A stretch of 64,000 nucleotides of DNA from Kineosporia rhizophila (GCF_021277265.1 NZ_JAJSOH010000003.1:331520-395519), one strand, 5' to 3'. Shown: positions 16,432 to 25,496, counted from the stretch's first letter. The notes: a model not told the origin generated them from the letters alone. Numbers and translations: made by a program.

Positions 16432-17630
16432 GACGTCGTCTCCACCACAGTGCCCTCGGCGATGCCGTCACCGGTGATCTCGACCTTGCCGTCGGCGTAC
16501 AGCCCGGTCTCGACGGCGACCACGGCGCCTGCGGAGATCTGCACGCCGTACCCGCCCCCGCTGAGGGCCAGGAGTGCGCCGACCGGCACCGCGAGCACGG
16601 CCCGGTGCGTGGTCCCGGTGAACTGCACGTCGACCGGGGTCGAACTGATGCGGGCGAGCAGGGACGGCTTGTCCAGCCCGAGCGTGACGGTGACCTTCGG
16701 GCCCGAGGCCGGGTCCTCCTCCTGGCCCGCGACGATGTTCGTGCTGACCGTGTGGACCTTCGCACGGGCCGCCCTTCCGTCGGGGAGCACCACGCGCACC
16801 CTCTGCCCGGCCCTGACCTGGTCGGCGCGCTCCATGGGCAGCTCGACCGTGACGGCCTTGGCCTGAGCACTGACCGCCATCAGGTCGCCGCCGGCGTCGT
16901 CACCCAGCCGGGCCGAGAGCGCCCCGACCCGCACGGCGCCCGGCAGGACCAGCACATCGCCCCGTCTCACCGTGCCGTCCACGGGCTGGCTGCCGATGTT
17001 CTGCTGCCACCTTCGCACCGCAGCGCGCAGGGCCGCGGTGAACACAGCGTCGTGCTCGGTCAGCCTGACCTGGTACCCCGAAGCCTTCCCCTGCGCGCCG
17101 GGACCGGGCTCCTCGCGTTCGCTGTCGTCCTTCGCCGGTCTGGCAGTCTCGGAAGAATCGTCGGGCGCAACGTCCGGCACCCTCACCACCGTGCCCACGG
17201 CGGGCTGGGAGCCGATCTCGTATCCCATGGCCTGGAGGTTCACGGCGATCACCCGCACGTCCCGGCCGACCTGCCCGACGGTGTCCAGATCCCGGAAAGC
17301 CGGTGTGCGGCCGTAGAACAGCGTGACCGGGCGATCGTCCACCCGCAGCAGCGCGTCACCGCGCCGCTTGAGCGCCCCGGACTTCGGCAGCCAGGTCACC
17401 ACCCCCGGGGAAGCGCCTCGGATGGTGCGCTGTTTCTGGTAGCCCACCGTCCCCGCCTCGGTCCAGCTGTCCGACAGGTCGGTCCTCTCCACCGCCACGG
17501 TCGCCACCTGAACGTCCGAGAGTGGCATCGCCACGTCCTGCCGGTCTAGGCCGTGATGCACGAGATACCCGCCCCCGAGCACCAGAGCCACCGACAGCCC
17601 GGCCAGCCCGATCATCCGCTGAGCACGCAC
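16428..17630 (-). CDS. MacA-like periplasmic adaptor with peptidoglycan-binding-like segment, module A
   Basis: A 400-residue exported adaptor. A single N-terminal helix (about 6-26) anchors it; the rest lies outside. Features are HlyD/MacA-style beta-barrel regions ([25 protein letters not shown]), a peptidoglycan-binding-like helix pair ([19 protein letters not shown]) inserted near residues 200-225, and a C-terminal domain with [18 protein letters not shown] and GTVVETT. Actinobacterial proteins of this type replace the tripartite adaptor of Gram-negatives. A charged, disordered linker (about 155-190) is present. GTG start at 17630, six bases after the lipoprotein stop. It is predicted to join the MacB-like transporter to the wall or to the lipoprotein. 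Confidence 0.88.
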   Translation of the reverse strand: MRAQRMIGLAGLSVALVLGGGYLVHHGLDRQDVAMPLSDVQVATVAVERTDLSDSWTEAGTVGYQKQRTIRGASPGVVTWLPKSGALKRRGDALLRVDDRPVTLFYGRTPAFRDLDTVGQVGRDVRVIAVNLQAMGYEIGSQPAVGTVVRVPDVAPDDSSETARPAKDDSEREEPGPGAQGKASGYQVRLTEHDAVFTAALRAAVRRWQQNIGSQPVDGTVRRGDVLVLPGAVRVGALSARLGDDAGGDLMAVSAQAKAVTVELPMERADQVRAGQRVRVVLPDGRAARAKVHTVSTNIVAGQEEDPASGPKVTVTLGLDKPSLLARISSTPVDVQFTGTTHRAVLAVPVGALLALSGGGYGVQISAGAVVAVETGLYADGKVEITGDGIAEGTVVETTS

Positions 17631-17636
17631 CTGATC

Positions 17637-18242
17637 TCAGCCCTTGCCGCCGAAAGCCTGCGCCTCACAGGCATTCAGGTCGGCCGTGCCCTGCGGGCTC
17701 TCAGCCTTGGCCAGGTTGGCCTTGGTGGCCGGGGCGACCCACAGTCCCTGCGATCCCTCGCGGATCTCCATGGCGTAGCCCTTGCCGGTCATGCAGGCCA
17801 GTTGTGTGCGCAGCTGGTCCCAGTAGCCGGGGTTGGTCTGCGGGTCGGTCTCCGGAGGATAGAGCGGCTCGCTGTCCGAGCACGCATCCACCGCCTTCTG
17901 CCAGCGCTCGGGATCCATCTTGTAGGTCAGAAGCCGCCCGCCGCTCTCGCCGTTCGGCATCTTCGTGTCGGGTACGCCCTCCTGGGCCCAGCAGGCGTAG
18001 TACGCGTCGAACAGGCGCTGCTCCTCCTGCGGGGTGAAGCCGAGTTTCAACTGCCGGTCCAGTTTCGCAGTGACCGCCTTGGACGTGCTGCTGGAGGTCG
18101 TGCCCTCGGCCCCCGCCGGGGCGGCCACCGAGGCGACCGGCGTCCCAGCCGGTTCGTCACCGCCTGCGCAGGCGCTGGTCAGGAGCGCGGTGGCCAGGAG
18201 ACTCATGCCTGCGAGGGTCTGTGCTGTCTTCGTGAGGACCAT
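17637..18242 (-). CDS. Four-cysteine lipoprotein, first gene of module A
   Basis: A 201-residue lipoprotein: signal peptide with lipobox LTSAC (Cys25), a Ser/Thr/Ala-rich linker to about residue 60, then a compact domain with Cys84, Cys121, Cys150 and Cys192. The domain reads as two repeats, each a helix with Cys followed by a short strand region (YYACWAQEGV, LACMTGKGYAMEI) and a second Cys-bearing helix. It ends in ACEAQAFGGKG, almost the same as the paralogue at 22053 (AFGGKE). The same four-Cys spacing appears in the sensor part of the module's kinase. No enzymatic motif is seen. It may present or sequester the ligand sensed by the kinase, or be the transporter's partner. Confidence 0.85.
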   Translation of the reverse strand: MVLTKTAQTLAGMSLLATALLTSACAGGDEPAGTPVASVAAPAGAEGTTSSSTSKAVTAKLDRQLKLGFTPQEEQRLFDAYYACWAQEGVPDTKMPNGESGGRLLTYKMDPERWQKAVDACSDSEPLYPPETDPQTNPGYWDQLRTQLACMTGKGYAMEIREGSQGLWVAPATKANLAKAESPQGTADLNACEAQAFGGKG

Positions 18243-18266
18243 GCGGCTGAGCCTGGCGGCTCATTG

Positions 18267-18842
18267 TCATGAACCGGTCAGGCTGTGCCGGAGGGGTACC
18301 GCAACCATGGAGCGGCCCTGGGCGGATCCTCCTGGAATCGCTCTCGCAACCTGGCAATTGCGTCGAGCTCTCACCTCGTTCGCCTCCGGCACGTACTGGC
18401 CGAGCCAGGTGTAGAAGGTCTGCGTGGCATCCAGGACACCGGGAACGAAGTCTGCCGGATCGACGGCCCGCCGCTCCTGCCCGACCGAGAACATCGCCAC
18501 CGCCCCCTCTTGGTACATCCTGAGGGGCAGCGGCTGGTCGGGAAACAGCGCTTCTCCCGCGCCGGACGTCACGAAGCCGCCGACGGTGTGCAGCACCAAG
18601 TCCATGAGATCCCCCACATCGTCCCAGTGCTCCGGCCGGATCAGGTCATGGCCGTGGTAGCTGAGCCGCAACCATCCATCGCGATTCCCCTTGCGCCACA
18701 ACTGCGCTGCTGCCTGCGGTTCGGCGTAGACGTTGAGTAGGGAGGTGGCCGGTTCAGCGGCTACGCCATCGAAACTTCGCAGCATCCTGTCCGGCCGGAA
18801 GAAGTATGGGGTGATCTGCACCGCCCGGGGGGCTTCACTCAC
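18267..18842 (-). CDS. Hypothetical protein between the two envelope modules
   Basis: A 191-residue soluble protein with no signal peptide. The body (NVYAEPQAAAQLWRKGNRDGWLRLSYHGHDLI ... LHTVGGFVTSGAGEALFPDQPLPLRMY) looks like a real conserved domain, perhaps an immunity-type or regulatory fold, but I do not recognise the family. The last 35 residues (RRNCQVARAIPGGSAQG) look less conserved and may come from a shifted or decayed 3' end. Its GTG start at 18842 has only a weak AGG upstream. It separates modules A and B and has a slightly lower GC content than both. Confidence 0.6.
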   Translation of the reverse strand: MSEAPRAVQITPYFFRPDRMLRSFDGVAAEPATSLLNVYAEPQAAAQLWRKGNRDGWLRLSYHGHDLIRPEHWDDVGDLMDLVLHTVGGFVTSGAGEALFPDQPLPLRMYQEGAVAMFSVGQERRAVDPADFVPGVLDATQTFYTWLGQYVPEANEVRARRNCQVARAIPGGSAQGRSMVAVPLRHSLTGS

Positions 18843-18876
18843 GGAACGAACCTATCGGGGACGAACTTCGTCATGG

Positions 18877-20085
18877 TCACGCCGCCACGGAGAGGGCCTC
18901 AGTCGGGGTGAGACGAGAGGCCCGGATCGACGGGTAGACGCCGGCGGCCACTCCCACCACCACGGCACCCGCGCATCCGCCCAGCACGGAACCGGCCGGG
19001 ATCACCGGGGGCCAGTTCTGCCAGGTGGCGTAGCCGAGGGTGGCAACGACACCGAGCAGAGTGCCGGCCAGACCACCGAGCCCGGAGAGGATGACCGACT
19101 CCGTCAGGAACTGGGCCCGGATCTGGGCCCGACTGGCTCCCAGTGCGCGTCGCAGGCCGATCTCCCGGCGTCGCTCCAGCACCGAGATGATCATGGTGTT
19201 CGCCACCCCGATGCCACCCACCAGCAAGGAGACCCCGGCCAGTCCGAGGAACAGCGAGGAGAAGGACTTTTCGGTGGCCCGTTTGGCGGCCAGGGCGTCC
19301 GAGGGACGACTGACGGAGACCTGCCCCGGCCGTTCGGGGAAGACCGTGGCGGGCAGTACCGCTGCGACATCCTCCAGGACCTGCTCGCGGGCCCGCACGT
19401 AGAGCACGGTGGGGTGGCCGTCGAAGTGCAGCAGTGTCTCGGCCGAGGACCAGCCGATCAGTACCGACTGGTCGAGATCGCCGGCCAGGGGGACCGGCTC
19501 CAGCACACCGATCACGCTGAACCAGCGTCGGTCGATGTAGATCTGGGCCGGCCGGTCGCTCTCGGAGATCGCCCCCAGCCCGAGCCGGGTGGCCGCCGCG
19601 AATCCCAGCACGGCGGTGGGGAAGTGCTCGTCCACGGGGGTGAAGAAGCGCCCGGAAGAGAGGGAGGCACCCATCACGCCCATCAGGTCCGAACGCGCGG
19701 CCAGGACGCTCAGGCCGGAGAAGTCGCCGGCGGCGATCCGGTCGGAGCGTCGCACCGTGGCATGGGTGTTGGCCACGGCGCTGACCGCGGTGACCGGACC
19801 GATCCGCTTCACCATGGCGATCGACTCCTGGGGTAGTAGCACCGGTGGGTCCTGGTCCGGGATCGGCTGCGCGGTGAGCAGATTGGGCCCCAGTTCGGAC
19901 AGTTCCCGCAGCAGCGCCTGGTGGCTGGAGGCAGGGATGGCGGTGACCACGATCATGGTGGCGATGCCGATGGAGATCCCGAGAGCGGACAGGGCGGCCC
20001 GCAGCTTGCGGGTGCGCAGGCCCAGCATGCCGAGTGCGAGCAGATCGCGTGGTGGCAGCCGGGCCGCGCGATAGGTCGCGGTCAC
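18877..20085 (-). CDS. MacB/FtsX-type ABC transporter permease of module B
   Basis: A 402-residue paralogue of the module A permease, with the same plan: N-terminal helix after [15 protein letters not shown], a big extracytoplasmic domain, then three helices with [22 protein letters not shown]. The two permeases are clearly duplicates, most similar around the membrane segments and more diverged outside. The GTG at 20085 shares the sequence GTGA with the stop of the ATPase gene, and AAGG lies just upstream; any longer frame would run back into the ATPase gene. It ends the minus-strand part of module B. Confidence 0.92.
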   Translation of the reverse strand: MTATYRAARLPPRDLLALGMLGLRTRKLRAALSALGISIGIATMIVVTAIPASSHQALLRELSELGPNLLTAQPIPDQDPPVLLPQESIAMVKRIGPVTAVSAVANTHATVRRSDRIAAGDFSGLSVLAARSDLMGVMGASLSSGRFFTPVDEHFPTAVLGFAAATRLGLGAISESDRPAQIYIDRRWFSVIGVLEPVPLAGDLDQSVLIGWSSAETLLHFDGHPTVLYVRAREQVLEDVAAVLPATVFPERPGQVSVSRPSDALAAKRATEKSFSSLFLGLAGVSLLVGGIGVANTMIISVLERRREIGLRRALGASRAQIRAQFLTESVILSGLGGLAGTLLGVVATLGYATWQNWPPVIPAGSVLGGCAGAVVVGVAAGVYPSIRASRLTPTEALSVAA

Positions 20086-20852
20086 TGCCCGCCTTCCGGG
20101 GGAGCGTCGAGCCTTGCTCGGCCATGGAGGTGACGGCGCCCAGAAATGTCTGCGCCGGAGCGGATCTGAGCCATGGATGGGTCGGCGCTGTCGGAGATCA
20201 TGCGTCCGTCGCGGATCTCCACCCGGCGGGGCAGGTGCGCGGCGATGTCCCGGTCGTGGGTGATGACGGCGATGGTGGTGCCTTCCTCGTTCAGTCGCTG
20301 CAGCAGGGCCAGGACAGCCACGCCGTTGGCTGTGTCCAGGGCGCCGGTGGGTTCGTCGGCCAGCACCAGGGCAGGATCGTTGACCAGGGCCCGGGCGATG
20401 GCCACCCGCTGGCGTTCGCCGCCCGAGAGCTGCTGGGGCCGGTGCTCGATCCGGTGGCCCAGGCCGACGCGGCCCAGCACCTCGACAGCCCGGGCTCGAC
20501 GGTGACGGCGGGCCACCCCGGCGTACAGAAGGCCGGTCGTGACGTTCTCGACGGCGCTCAGGCCCTCGCTGAGATGGAACTGCTGGAAGACGAAGCCCAG
20601 CCACTGCGCTCGCAGGGCGGACAGCTGACGGTCGGTGAGTGCGGCGACGTCCTGCCCCCGGATCAGCACGCTGCCACTGGTCGGGCGATCAAGGGTGCCC
20701 ATGATGTTCAGCAGGGTGGACTTGCCGGATCCGGAAGGCCCGACGATGGCCAGCATCTCGCCCTCGGCGATACTGAGGCTGACGTCGTCCAGCGCTCGCA
20801 CCCCACCCGGATAGGCCATGGTCGCGTTGCGGACCGTCAGGACCTCGCTCAC
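20082..20852 (-). CDS. MacB/LolD-type ABC transporter ATPase of module B
   Basis: A 256-residue ATP-binding subunit with Walker A GPSGSGKS (38-45), Q-loop in GFVFQQFHLSEG, signature LSGGERQ, Walker [13 protein letters not shown], and an H-loop in VITHDRD. It is closely related to the module A ATPase but carries about 30 extra C-terminal residues (SMAQIRSGADISGRRH). It overlaps the adaptor gene by ATGA (20849-20852) and the permease gene by GTGA, so the three are translationally coupled. Confidence 0.94.
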   Translation of the reverse strand: MSEVLTVRNATMAYPGGVRALDDVSLSIAEGEMLAIVGPSGSGKSTLLNIMGTLDRPTSGSVLIRGQDVAALTDRQLSALRAQWLGFVFQQFHLSEGLSAVENVTTGLLYAGVARRHRRARAVEVLGRVGLGHRIEHRPQQLSGGERQRVAIARALVNDPALVLADEPTGALDTANGVAVLALLQRLNEEGTTIAVITHDRDIAAHLPRRVEIRDGRMISDSADPSMAQIRSGADISGRRHLHGRARLDAPPEGGQ

Positions 20853-22066
20853 GCGGTGGTCTCCACGAGCGTGCCCTCGGCAATGCCAGGGCCGCTGATC
20901 TCCACCAGCCCCATGGCGAACAGCCCGGTCTCGACCGGGACCAGTTCACCGCCGGAGACCTGCACCCCGTAGCCACCTTCGCGCAGGGCCAGCAGAGCGC
21001 CGACCGGAACGGCCAGGACCTTCGGACGGGCCTTGGCGATGAACTTGACCTGTACCTTCACCGTGTCCACGCCACGGGGCAGGCGTTTCTGCCCGATCTT
21101 CACGGTCACTCTGAGCTGGGACGGGGCCCCGTTGCCCTCGGGATCGTCCTGGTCGTCCGGGACGATGCTGCTGATCGCGGTGACGGTTCCGGGGACCGAG
21201 GACTGGTCGGGCATGATCACCGTGACCCGTTGCTTCTGCCTGATCGAGCTGAGGTCCTGGGAGTCCACGACCACGGTCACCCTCCTGGTCGTGCCGGTGA
21301 CCTTCAGCAGGTCCTCCGAAGCCGGACCTGCGACACGGCCCGCCAGACTCTGGACCCGGACCGGTCCCGAGGTGACCACCACGTCCCTCGCCTCCAGGAC
21401 GCCGGTGGGGTCGAAACCGGCCGTGGGCTGCCAGCGTTTGATGGCCGCCACCAGTTCGGCGGTCAGGAGGCCGTCGCCGCTCTGGACCTTCAGCGGGGGA
21501 GGAGCTGACGGGTGCGGCTGCTGGCTCGGTTGCTTCGCGCTGGCTTTCGTCCCGCTGACGTCCTGCGCCGGGTCCGCGCGGACGGCCGCGTTCTCGGCCG
21601 GTGGGACCTGCTGTGTGATCGAAGTGCCGGGCCCGGGTTGCACGCCGATGTCGTAGCCCAGGGCCGTCAGGTTCTCGGCGACGACCCGTACGTCACGCCC
21701 GACCAGGCCCACGGTGTCCAGCGGCCGGTACAGCGGGGTGTCGCCGTAGAAGACCACCGAGGGCCGGTCGTCGACCCGGAACAGGGAACCCGACCGTTTG
21801 ATCGTCCGTCCTGCCGCCGGGAGCCAGGTGACGATGCCCTCACCGCCACCCTGGATCGTCCGGACTGCTCCGAACCCGAGGGTGCCGTCCAGTTCACGGG
21901 TGTCCGACAGGCTGGTGCGCGTCACCTCCACGCTGTGCACGGACGGTTTGGCCGGCGCCGGTTCTCCGTCGGAGGAACGCTTTCGGGCCCAGAGCAGTCC
22001 GGCTCCCACGCCGAGCGTCAGCAGCAGGACGAGCGCCGCGCTCAGAGCCTTCCTACTCCTTGCCAC
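20849..22066 (-). CDS. MacA-like adaptor with peptidoglycan-binding-like segment, module B
   Basis: A 405-residue exported adaptor paralogous to the one at 16428. It has an N-terminal anchor helix (about 7-26), a conserved core (TIQGGGEGIVTWLPAAGRTIKRSG, RVDDRPSVVFYGDTPLYRPLDTVG), a Pro/Gln-rich linker near residues 165-190, a short peptidoglycan-binding-like helix (LTAELVAAIKRWQ) and the HlyD-type C-terminus ([25 protein letters not shown]). The GTG at 22066 overlaps the lipoprotein gene by 14 bases. It should link the module B transporter to the cell wall or to the lipoprotein. Confidence 0.87.
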   Translation of the reverse strand: MARSRKALSAALVLLLTLGVGAGLLWARKRSSDGEPAPAKPSVHSVEVTRTSLSDTRELDGTLGFGAVRTIQGGGEGIVTWLPAAGRTIKRSGSLFRVDDRPSVVFYGDTPLYRPLDTVGLVGRDVRVVAENLTALGYDIGVQPGPGTSITQQVPPAENAAVRADPAQDVSGTKASAKQPSQQPHPSAPPPLKVQSGDGLLTAELVAAIKRWQPTAGFDPTGVLEARDVVVTSGPVRVQSLAGRVAGPASEDLLKVTGTTRRVTVVVDSQDLSSIRQKQRVTVIMPDQSSVPGTVTAISSIVPDDQDDPEGNGAPSQLRVTVKIGQKRLPRGVDTVKVQVKFIAKARPKVLAVPVGALLALREGGYGVQVSGGELVPVETGLFAMGLVEISGPGIAEGTLVETTA

Positions 22067-22706
22067 CGAAAGCCTTCATCTGGCAGTCTTCCTCGATCTT
22101 GTGGGCCTCCTCGTCGGGCTGGTATCCGTCGCGGTAGGTGAAGCCGCTGCCGTCCGGCAGCCCGGTCACCTTGACCCCGTTGGCCTCCAGGCACTCGATC
22201 TGGGCCCGGAAGTCCTTCATGAAGTCGTGATTGGTCTTCGGGTCCAGTTCGCGCGGCATCAACGGCCTGATGGGGTCGCACTCCTTCTCCGCAGCGGGGT
22301 AGTCGGCCGTGTCCACACTGGGGTAGTAGAGCCATGAAGGATCCGACATAGGAACCTTCCCGCCGGTGCCGACGCGCTGGATAGGAACCTCGTTGTCCTT
22401 CAGGCACTGCAGGTAGGGCTGGAACATCCCCAGCGTCTCTTCCTCGGTGCTGTCGAGCCGCCGCTGGGGAGCCTTGCCGGCGGATTTGCTCGGGTCAGCG
22501 TTCTTGCCGGCGTCCTCGCGGCCGGAGGGCTGGGCGACGGACGCCACCTGGCCGGAGTCGGCCGCCCCCTCGCTGTCAGAGGCGGACGAGCAGGCGGTGA
22601 GCAGGTTGGTGAGCAGGGTGGTGATGAACACCGCGCCCAGTCCGGCCCGCAACAGCGGGTGCAGGGAACGACCAGAAACCGACGCGTGGAGAGCAGATCT
22701 CGTCAT
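22053..22706 (-). CDS. Four-cysteine lipoprotein of module B
   Basis: A 217-residue lipoprotein, paralogue of the protein at 17637. Numbering from the ATG at 22706, the lipobox LLTAC gives the lipid-modified Cys39, a low-complexity linker follows, and the domain has Cys101, Cys143, Cys172 and Cys208. The Cys-bearing segments YLQCLKDNEVPIQRV and IECLEANGVKVTG match the pattern helix-Cys-turn-strand; the C-terminus is CQMKAFGGKE. A GTG at 22715 is an alternative start; neither has a ribosome site. It is transcribed away from its regulator and kinase genes across a 100-base region that must hold both promoters. Confidence 0.84.
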   Translation of the reverse strand: MTRSALHASVSGRSLHPLLRAGLGAVFITTLLTNLLTACSSASDSEGAADSGQVASVAQPSGREDAGKNADPSKSAGKAPQRRLDSTEEETLGMFQPYLQCLKDNEVPIQRVGTGGKVPMSDPSWLYYPSVDTADYPAAEKECDPIRPLMPRELDPKTNHDFMKDFRAQIECLEANGVKVTGLPDGSGFTYRDGYQPDEEAHKIEEDCQMKAFGGKE

Positions 22707-22806
22707 GCAGGACACTGTGCCGTGTGGATGTTAGGAGGTTGTGAGCGAGTCTTCGAGCATCACCGTCGGGCCCTGAGCCAAGTGCCTGTGGCTCTATGGT
22801 TGCCGC

Positions 22807-23505
22807 ATGGGCGCTCATGTTCTGGTGGCCGAGGACGACGAGAAACAGGCCGCCCTGGTTCGTCGCTATCTGGAGCACGACGGTCACACCGTGGCCGTCG
22901 TCCACGACGGACGCTCGGCCATCGAGCGCGTACTGCAGCGACCGCCGGACCTTCTCGTGCTGGACTGGATGCTGCCGGTGGTGCAGGGACCCGAGGTCTG
23001 CCGCCGTGTCCGGGACGCCGGAGACCTGCCGGTGCTGATGCTGACCTCGCGTTCCGCCGAGGAGGACCTGCTGCGGGGACTGGATCTCGGTGCGGACGAC
23101 TACATGACCAAGCCCTACAGTCCTCGCGAGCTGGTCGCCCGGGTCCGCAGCCTGCTGCGGCGGGCCGGGGCCCAGGCCGGGTCGGGCCTGCCGATCTGGC
23201 GTGTGGGGCCACTGACCGTCGATGTTCAGCAACACCAGGTGATCTGCCGGGGTGAGCCGGTGTCCTGCACCCCGGGGGAGTTCCGCATCCTGGAGACGAT
23301 GGCGGCCGAACCGGGGCGGGCCTTCAGCCGTCGTCAGTTGCTCGACTGCACCGAGGGTTACGACCGGGCGGCCACCGAGCGCGCCATCGACGTGCACATC
23401 GTCAACCTGCGCAAGAAGATCGAGGTGGTTCCGCGGTCCCCGCAGCTCCTGCAGACGGTTTTCGGTGTGGGGTACCGGCTGGCCGGCGGACCCCGTGAGA
23501 CCTAG
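22807..23505 (+). CDS. OmpR/PhoB-family response regulator of module B
   Basis: A 232-residue regulator closely related to the one at 13898. Receiver domain with phospho-acceptor Asp53 in VLDWMLP, Lys in MTKPYSPREL, and a winged-helix domain ending QLLQTVFGVGYRLAG. It is divergent from the lipoprotein-adaptor-transporter genes, with 100 bases between the start codons, unlike module A where regulator and kinase are at the end of the transporter operon. It probably acts on that intergenic region. Confidence 0.94.
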   Translation: MGAHVLVAEDDEKQAALVRRYLEHDGHTVAVVHDGRSAIERVLQRPPDLLVLDWMLPVVQGPEVCRRVRDAGDLPVLMLTSRSAEEDLLRGLDLGADDYMTKPYSPRELVARVRSLLRRAGAQAGSGLPIWRVGPLTVDVQQHQVICRGEPVSCTPGEFRILETMAAEPGRAFSRRQLLDCTEGYDRAATERAIDVHIVNLRKKIEVVPRSPQLLQTVFGVGYRLAGGPRET

Positions 23506-25270
23506 GAACCGCCTGCGGCACAGCCTGCTGGCCCGGATGCTGACCGCCTCCCTGGCGATCACCCTGGTGTCCGTGCTGGCCACGGCCTGGCTGGTCACGC
23601 GCAGCACCACCTTGTCGATCGCGCAGGAACGCGGCCAGGTACTGGCTGACGACACCCGCATCCAGGACGTCCTGACCGGGTACGCGGCCCGTAACCCGGA
23701 CTGGTCCACGGTGGGCCCGGTCGTGCACGACCTGGCCGAGGACACGGGCCGGGTCATCACCCTGACCACCCCGGACCGTGAGCTCATCACCAGCTCTGGG
23801 CAGGGCCGGCCCCGGCTGGCCACCCGGGCGGCCGCCGTGATCGATCCCCTGCACCCGGACCAGGAGGCAGCGGGCCCGGGGCGGAGCGCCGTGGTGATCG
23901 ACCCCCGGGTCGTGGGTCCGTTCGCGCTCCCGGTCGCGGAACAGGACCGGCTGCGGGTGATGGCGACCAGGCGCGTCACCTGTCTGGAACGTCTGGGCTA
24001 CGACGCCCAGAGCCTGGTCAGGTCCAGCGGGCGCTCGGACGTGCAGATCTTCTGGCCGGCGAGTCCGGTGGCCAGCAACTTGTGCCACGGGGATGACCTT
24101 CGGCAGCCGACGAGGACCGAAGCCGTGGCCCTGGCGGACCTCCGCCGGCTGGTGGTCGACTGCGCCGAGCGCCGGGCCGTGCCCCGGGCCAGGAAACTTC
24201 AGCTCACCCTCGAACGCCAGATCCGGTACACCGGGACGCCTGGGCAGATCGAGACCGTCAACGACTGCTCGGCCCAGGCCCAGCGGACCCAGATGGCCCG
24301 TTACGTGGCCCCACCGGCCCTGCTGTTCATCAACGCCAGGTCCGCGGTCATCATCGCCGGGCCCGACCTGTCCCAGGCCGGCGCCACCCGGATCGCCGCC
24401 GTCACCGGTCTGGTCCTGGCCCTGACCTTCCTGATCACCGCCCTGGTCGCCTTCCGGCTGGCCCGCCCGCTGCGGGCCCTGGTCAGTGCTGCACAGGACA
24501 CCGGCAACCTCAACGTGCGGTTCGCGGTGGACACGACGTACGAGATCGGTTCTCTGGCGCAGGCTCTGAACGATCTCTCGCGTCGCCGGGAACAGGCCGA
24601 AGAACAGCGAAAGGAGATGGTCAGCGACATCGCGCACGAACTGCGGACCCCGCTGACCAATATCCGGGGCTGGCTGGAGGCGGCGCAGGACGGGATCGCC
24701 TCGCCCGATGCGGCCCTGTTGTCCTCCCTGCAGGAGGAGGCCATGCTGCTGCAGCACATCATCGACGACCTGCAGACCCTCTCCAGCGCCGAAGCCGGCA
24801 CGCTGTCGCTGAGCCGGCAGCAGGTCCGGGCGAGCGAGGTTCTCGGCCAGGTCGCCGCCGCCCACCGCGCGACTGCCGAGGCGGCCGGGGTCACCGTGCT
24901 CACGCAGGTCGTCGGCGAGCCGATCGTGGACGCCGACCCGCTGCGACTGCGGCAGGTGCTGGGCAACCTGATGTCGAACGCGATCCGGCACACCCCGCCC
25001 GGTGGCACCGTCACCCTGAGCGCGTCCCCGGACGCATCACACACGACGATCAGCGTGACGGACACAGGCCAGGGCATCCAGCCAGACGACCTGGCGCACG
25101 TCTTCGATCGTTTCTGGCGCGCGGACAAGTCCCGTAGCCGCCGCAGCGGGGGCAGCGGGCTCGGACTGTGCATCGTCAAGCAACTCGTGGAAGCCCACCA
25201 GGGGGAGGTGGAAGCCTTCAGCCGGCCGGGTGTCGAGACGGTCTTCACTCTCCGGCTGCCCACCGGTTGA
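23495..25270 (+). CDS. Sensor histidine kinase of envelope module B
   Basis: A 591-residue membrane kinase. Helix 1 (about 12-35), extracytoplasmic sensor (36-297) with Cys163, Cys197, Cys223 and Cys258, helix 2 (about 298-322), HAMP, HisKA with His381 in SDIAHELRTPLTN, and an ATPase domain (NLMSNAIRHTPPGG, DTGQGI, GGSGLGLCIVKQL). The GTG at 23495 lies inside the end of the response regulator gene (11-base overlap), so translation is coupled. The sensor cysteine spacing (34, 26, 35) is nearly the same as in kinase A (33, 26, 41) and mirrors the lipoproteins. Confidence 0.93.
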   Translation: MRPRNRLRHSLLARMLTASLAITLVSVLATAWLVTRSTTLSIAQERGQVLADDTRIQDVLTGYAARNPDWSTVGPVVHDLAEDTGRVITLTTPDRELITSSGQGRPRLATRAAAVIDPLHPDQEAAGPGRSAVVIDPRVVGPFALPVAEQDRLRVMATRRVTCLERLGYDAQSLVRSSGRSDVQIFWPASPVASNLCHGDDLRQPTRTEAVALADLRRLVVDCAERRAVPRARKLQLTLERQIRYTGTPGQIETVNDCSAQAQRTQMARYVAPPALLFINARSAVIIAGPDLSQAGATRIAAVTGLVLALTFLITALVAFRLARPLRALVSAAQDTGNLNVRFAVDTTYEIGSLAQALNDLSRRREQAEEQRKEMVSDIAHELRTPLTNIRGWLEAAQDGIASPDAALLSSLQEEAMLLQHIIDDLQTLSSAEAGTLSLSRQQVRASEVLGQVAAAHRATAEAAGVTVLTQVVGEPIVDADPLRLRQVLGNLMSNAIRHTPPGGTVTLSASPDASHTTISVTDTGQGIQPDDLAHVFDRFWRADKSRSRRSGGSGLGLCIVKQLVEAHQGEVEAFSRPGVETVFTLRLPTG

Positions 25271-25320
25271 TCCTCGCGAGCAGCGCGACCGTGACCCAGA
25301 CGGGTTGCCCCACCCGCGTC

Positions 25321-25364
25321 CGAGGGGACAGCTGCAGCCGGAGCCAGTCGTAGCTGTCCCCTCG
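25321..25364. terminator. Hairpin between convergent genes
   Basis: Perfect 13-base arms CGAGGGGACAGCT (25321-25333) and AGCTGTCCCCTCG (25352-25364) with an 18-base loop. It lies in the 226-base gap between the kinase gene and the NmrA-like gene and may end both transcripts. Nothing else was seen in this gap. Confidence 0.6.
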
Positions 25365-25496
25365 AGAGGGCGGGACCCGATCCTGAGCCAGAACATTCAG
25401 CCGGCCCGGGGGAGGTGGTGAAGCGGCCCAGGGGCAGCACCTTCCGGTCGCCAGCGATGCTCATGAAGAAGACAGGTCGCATCCCGGCCCTGCCGG

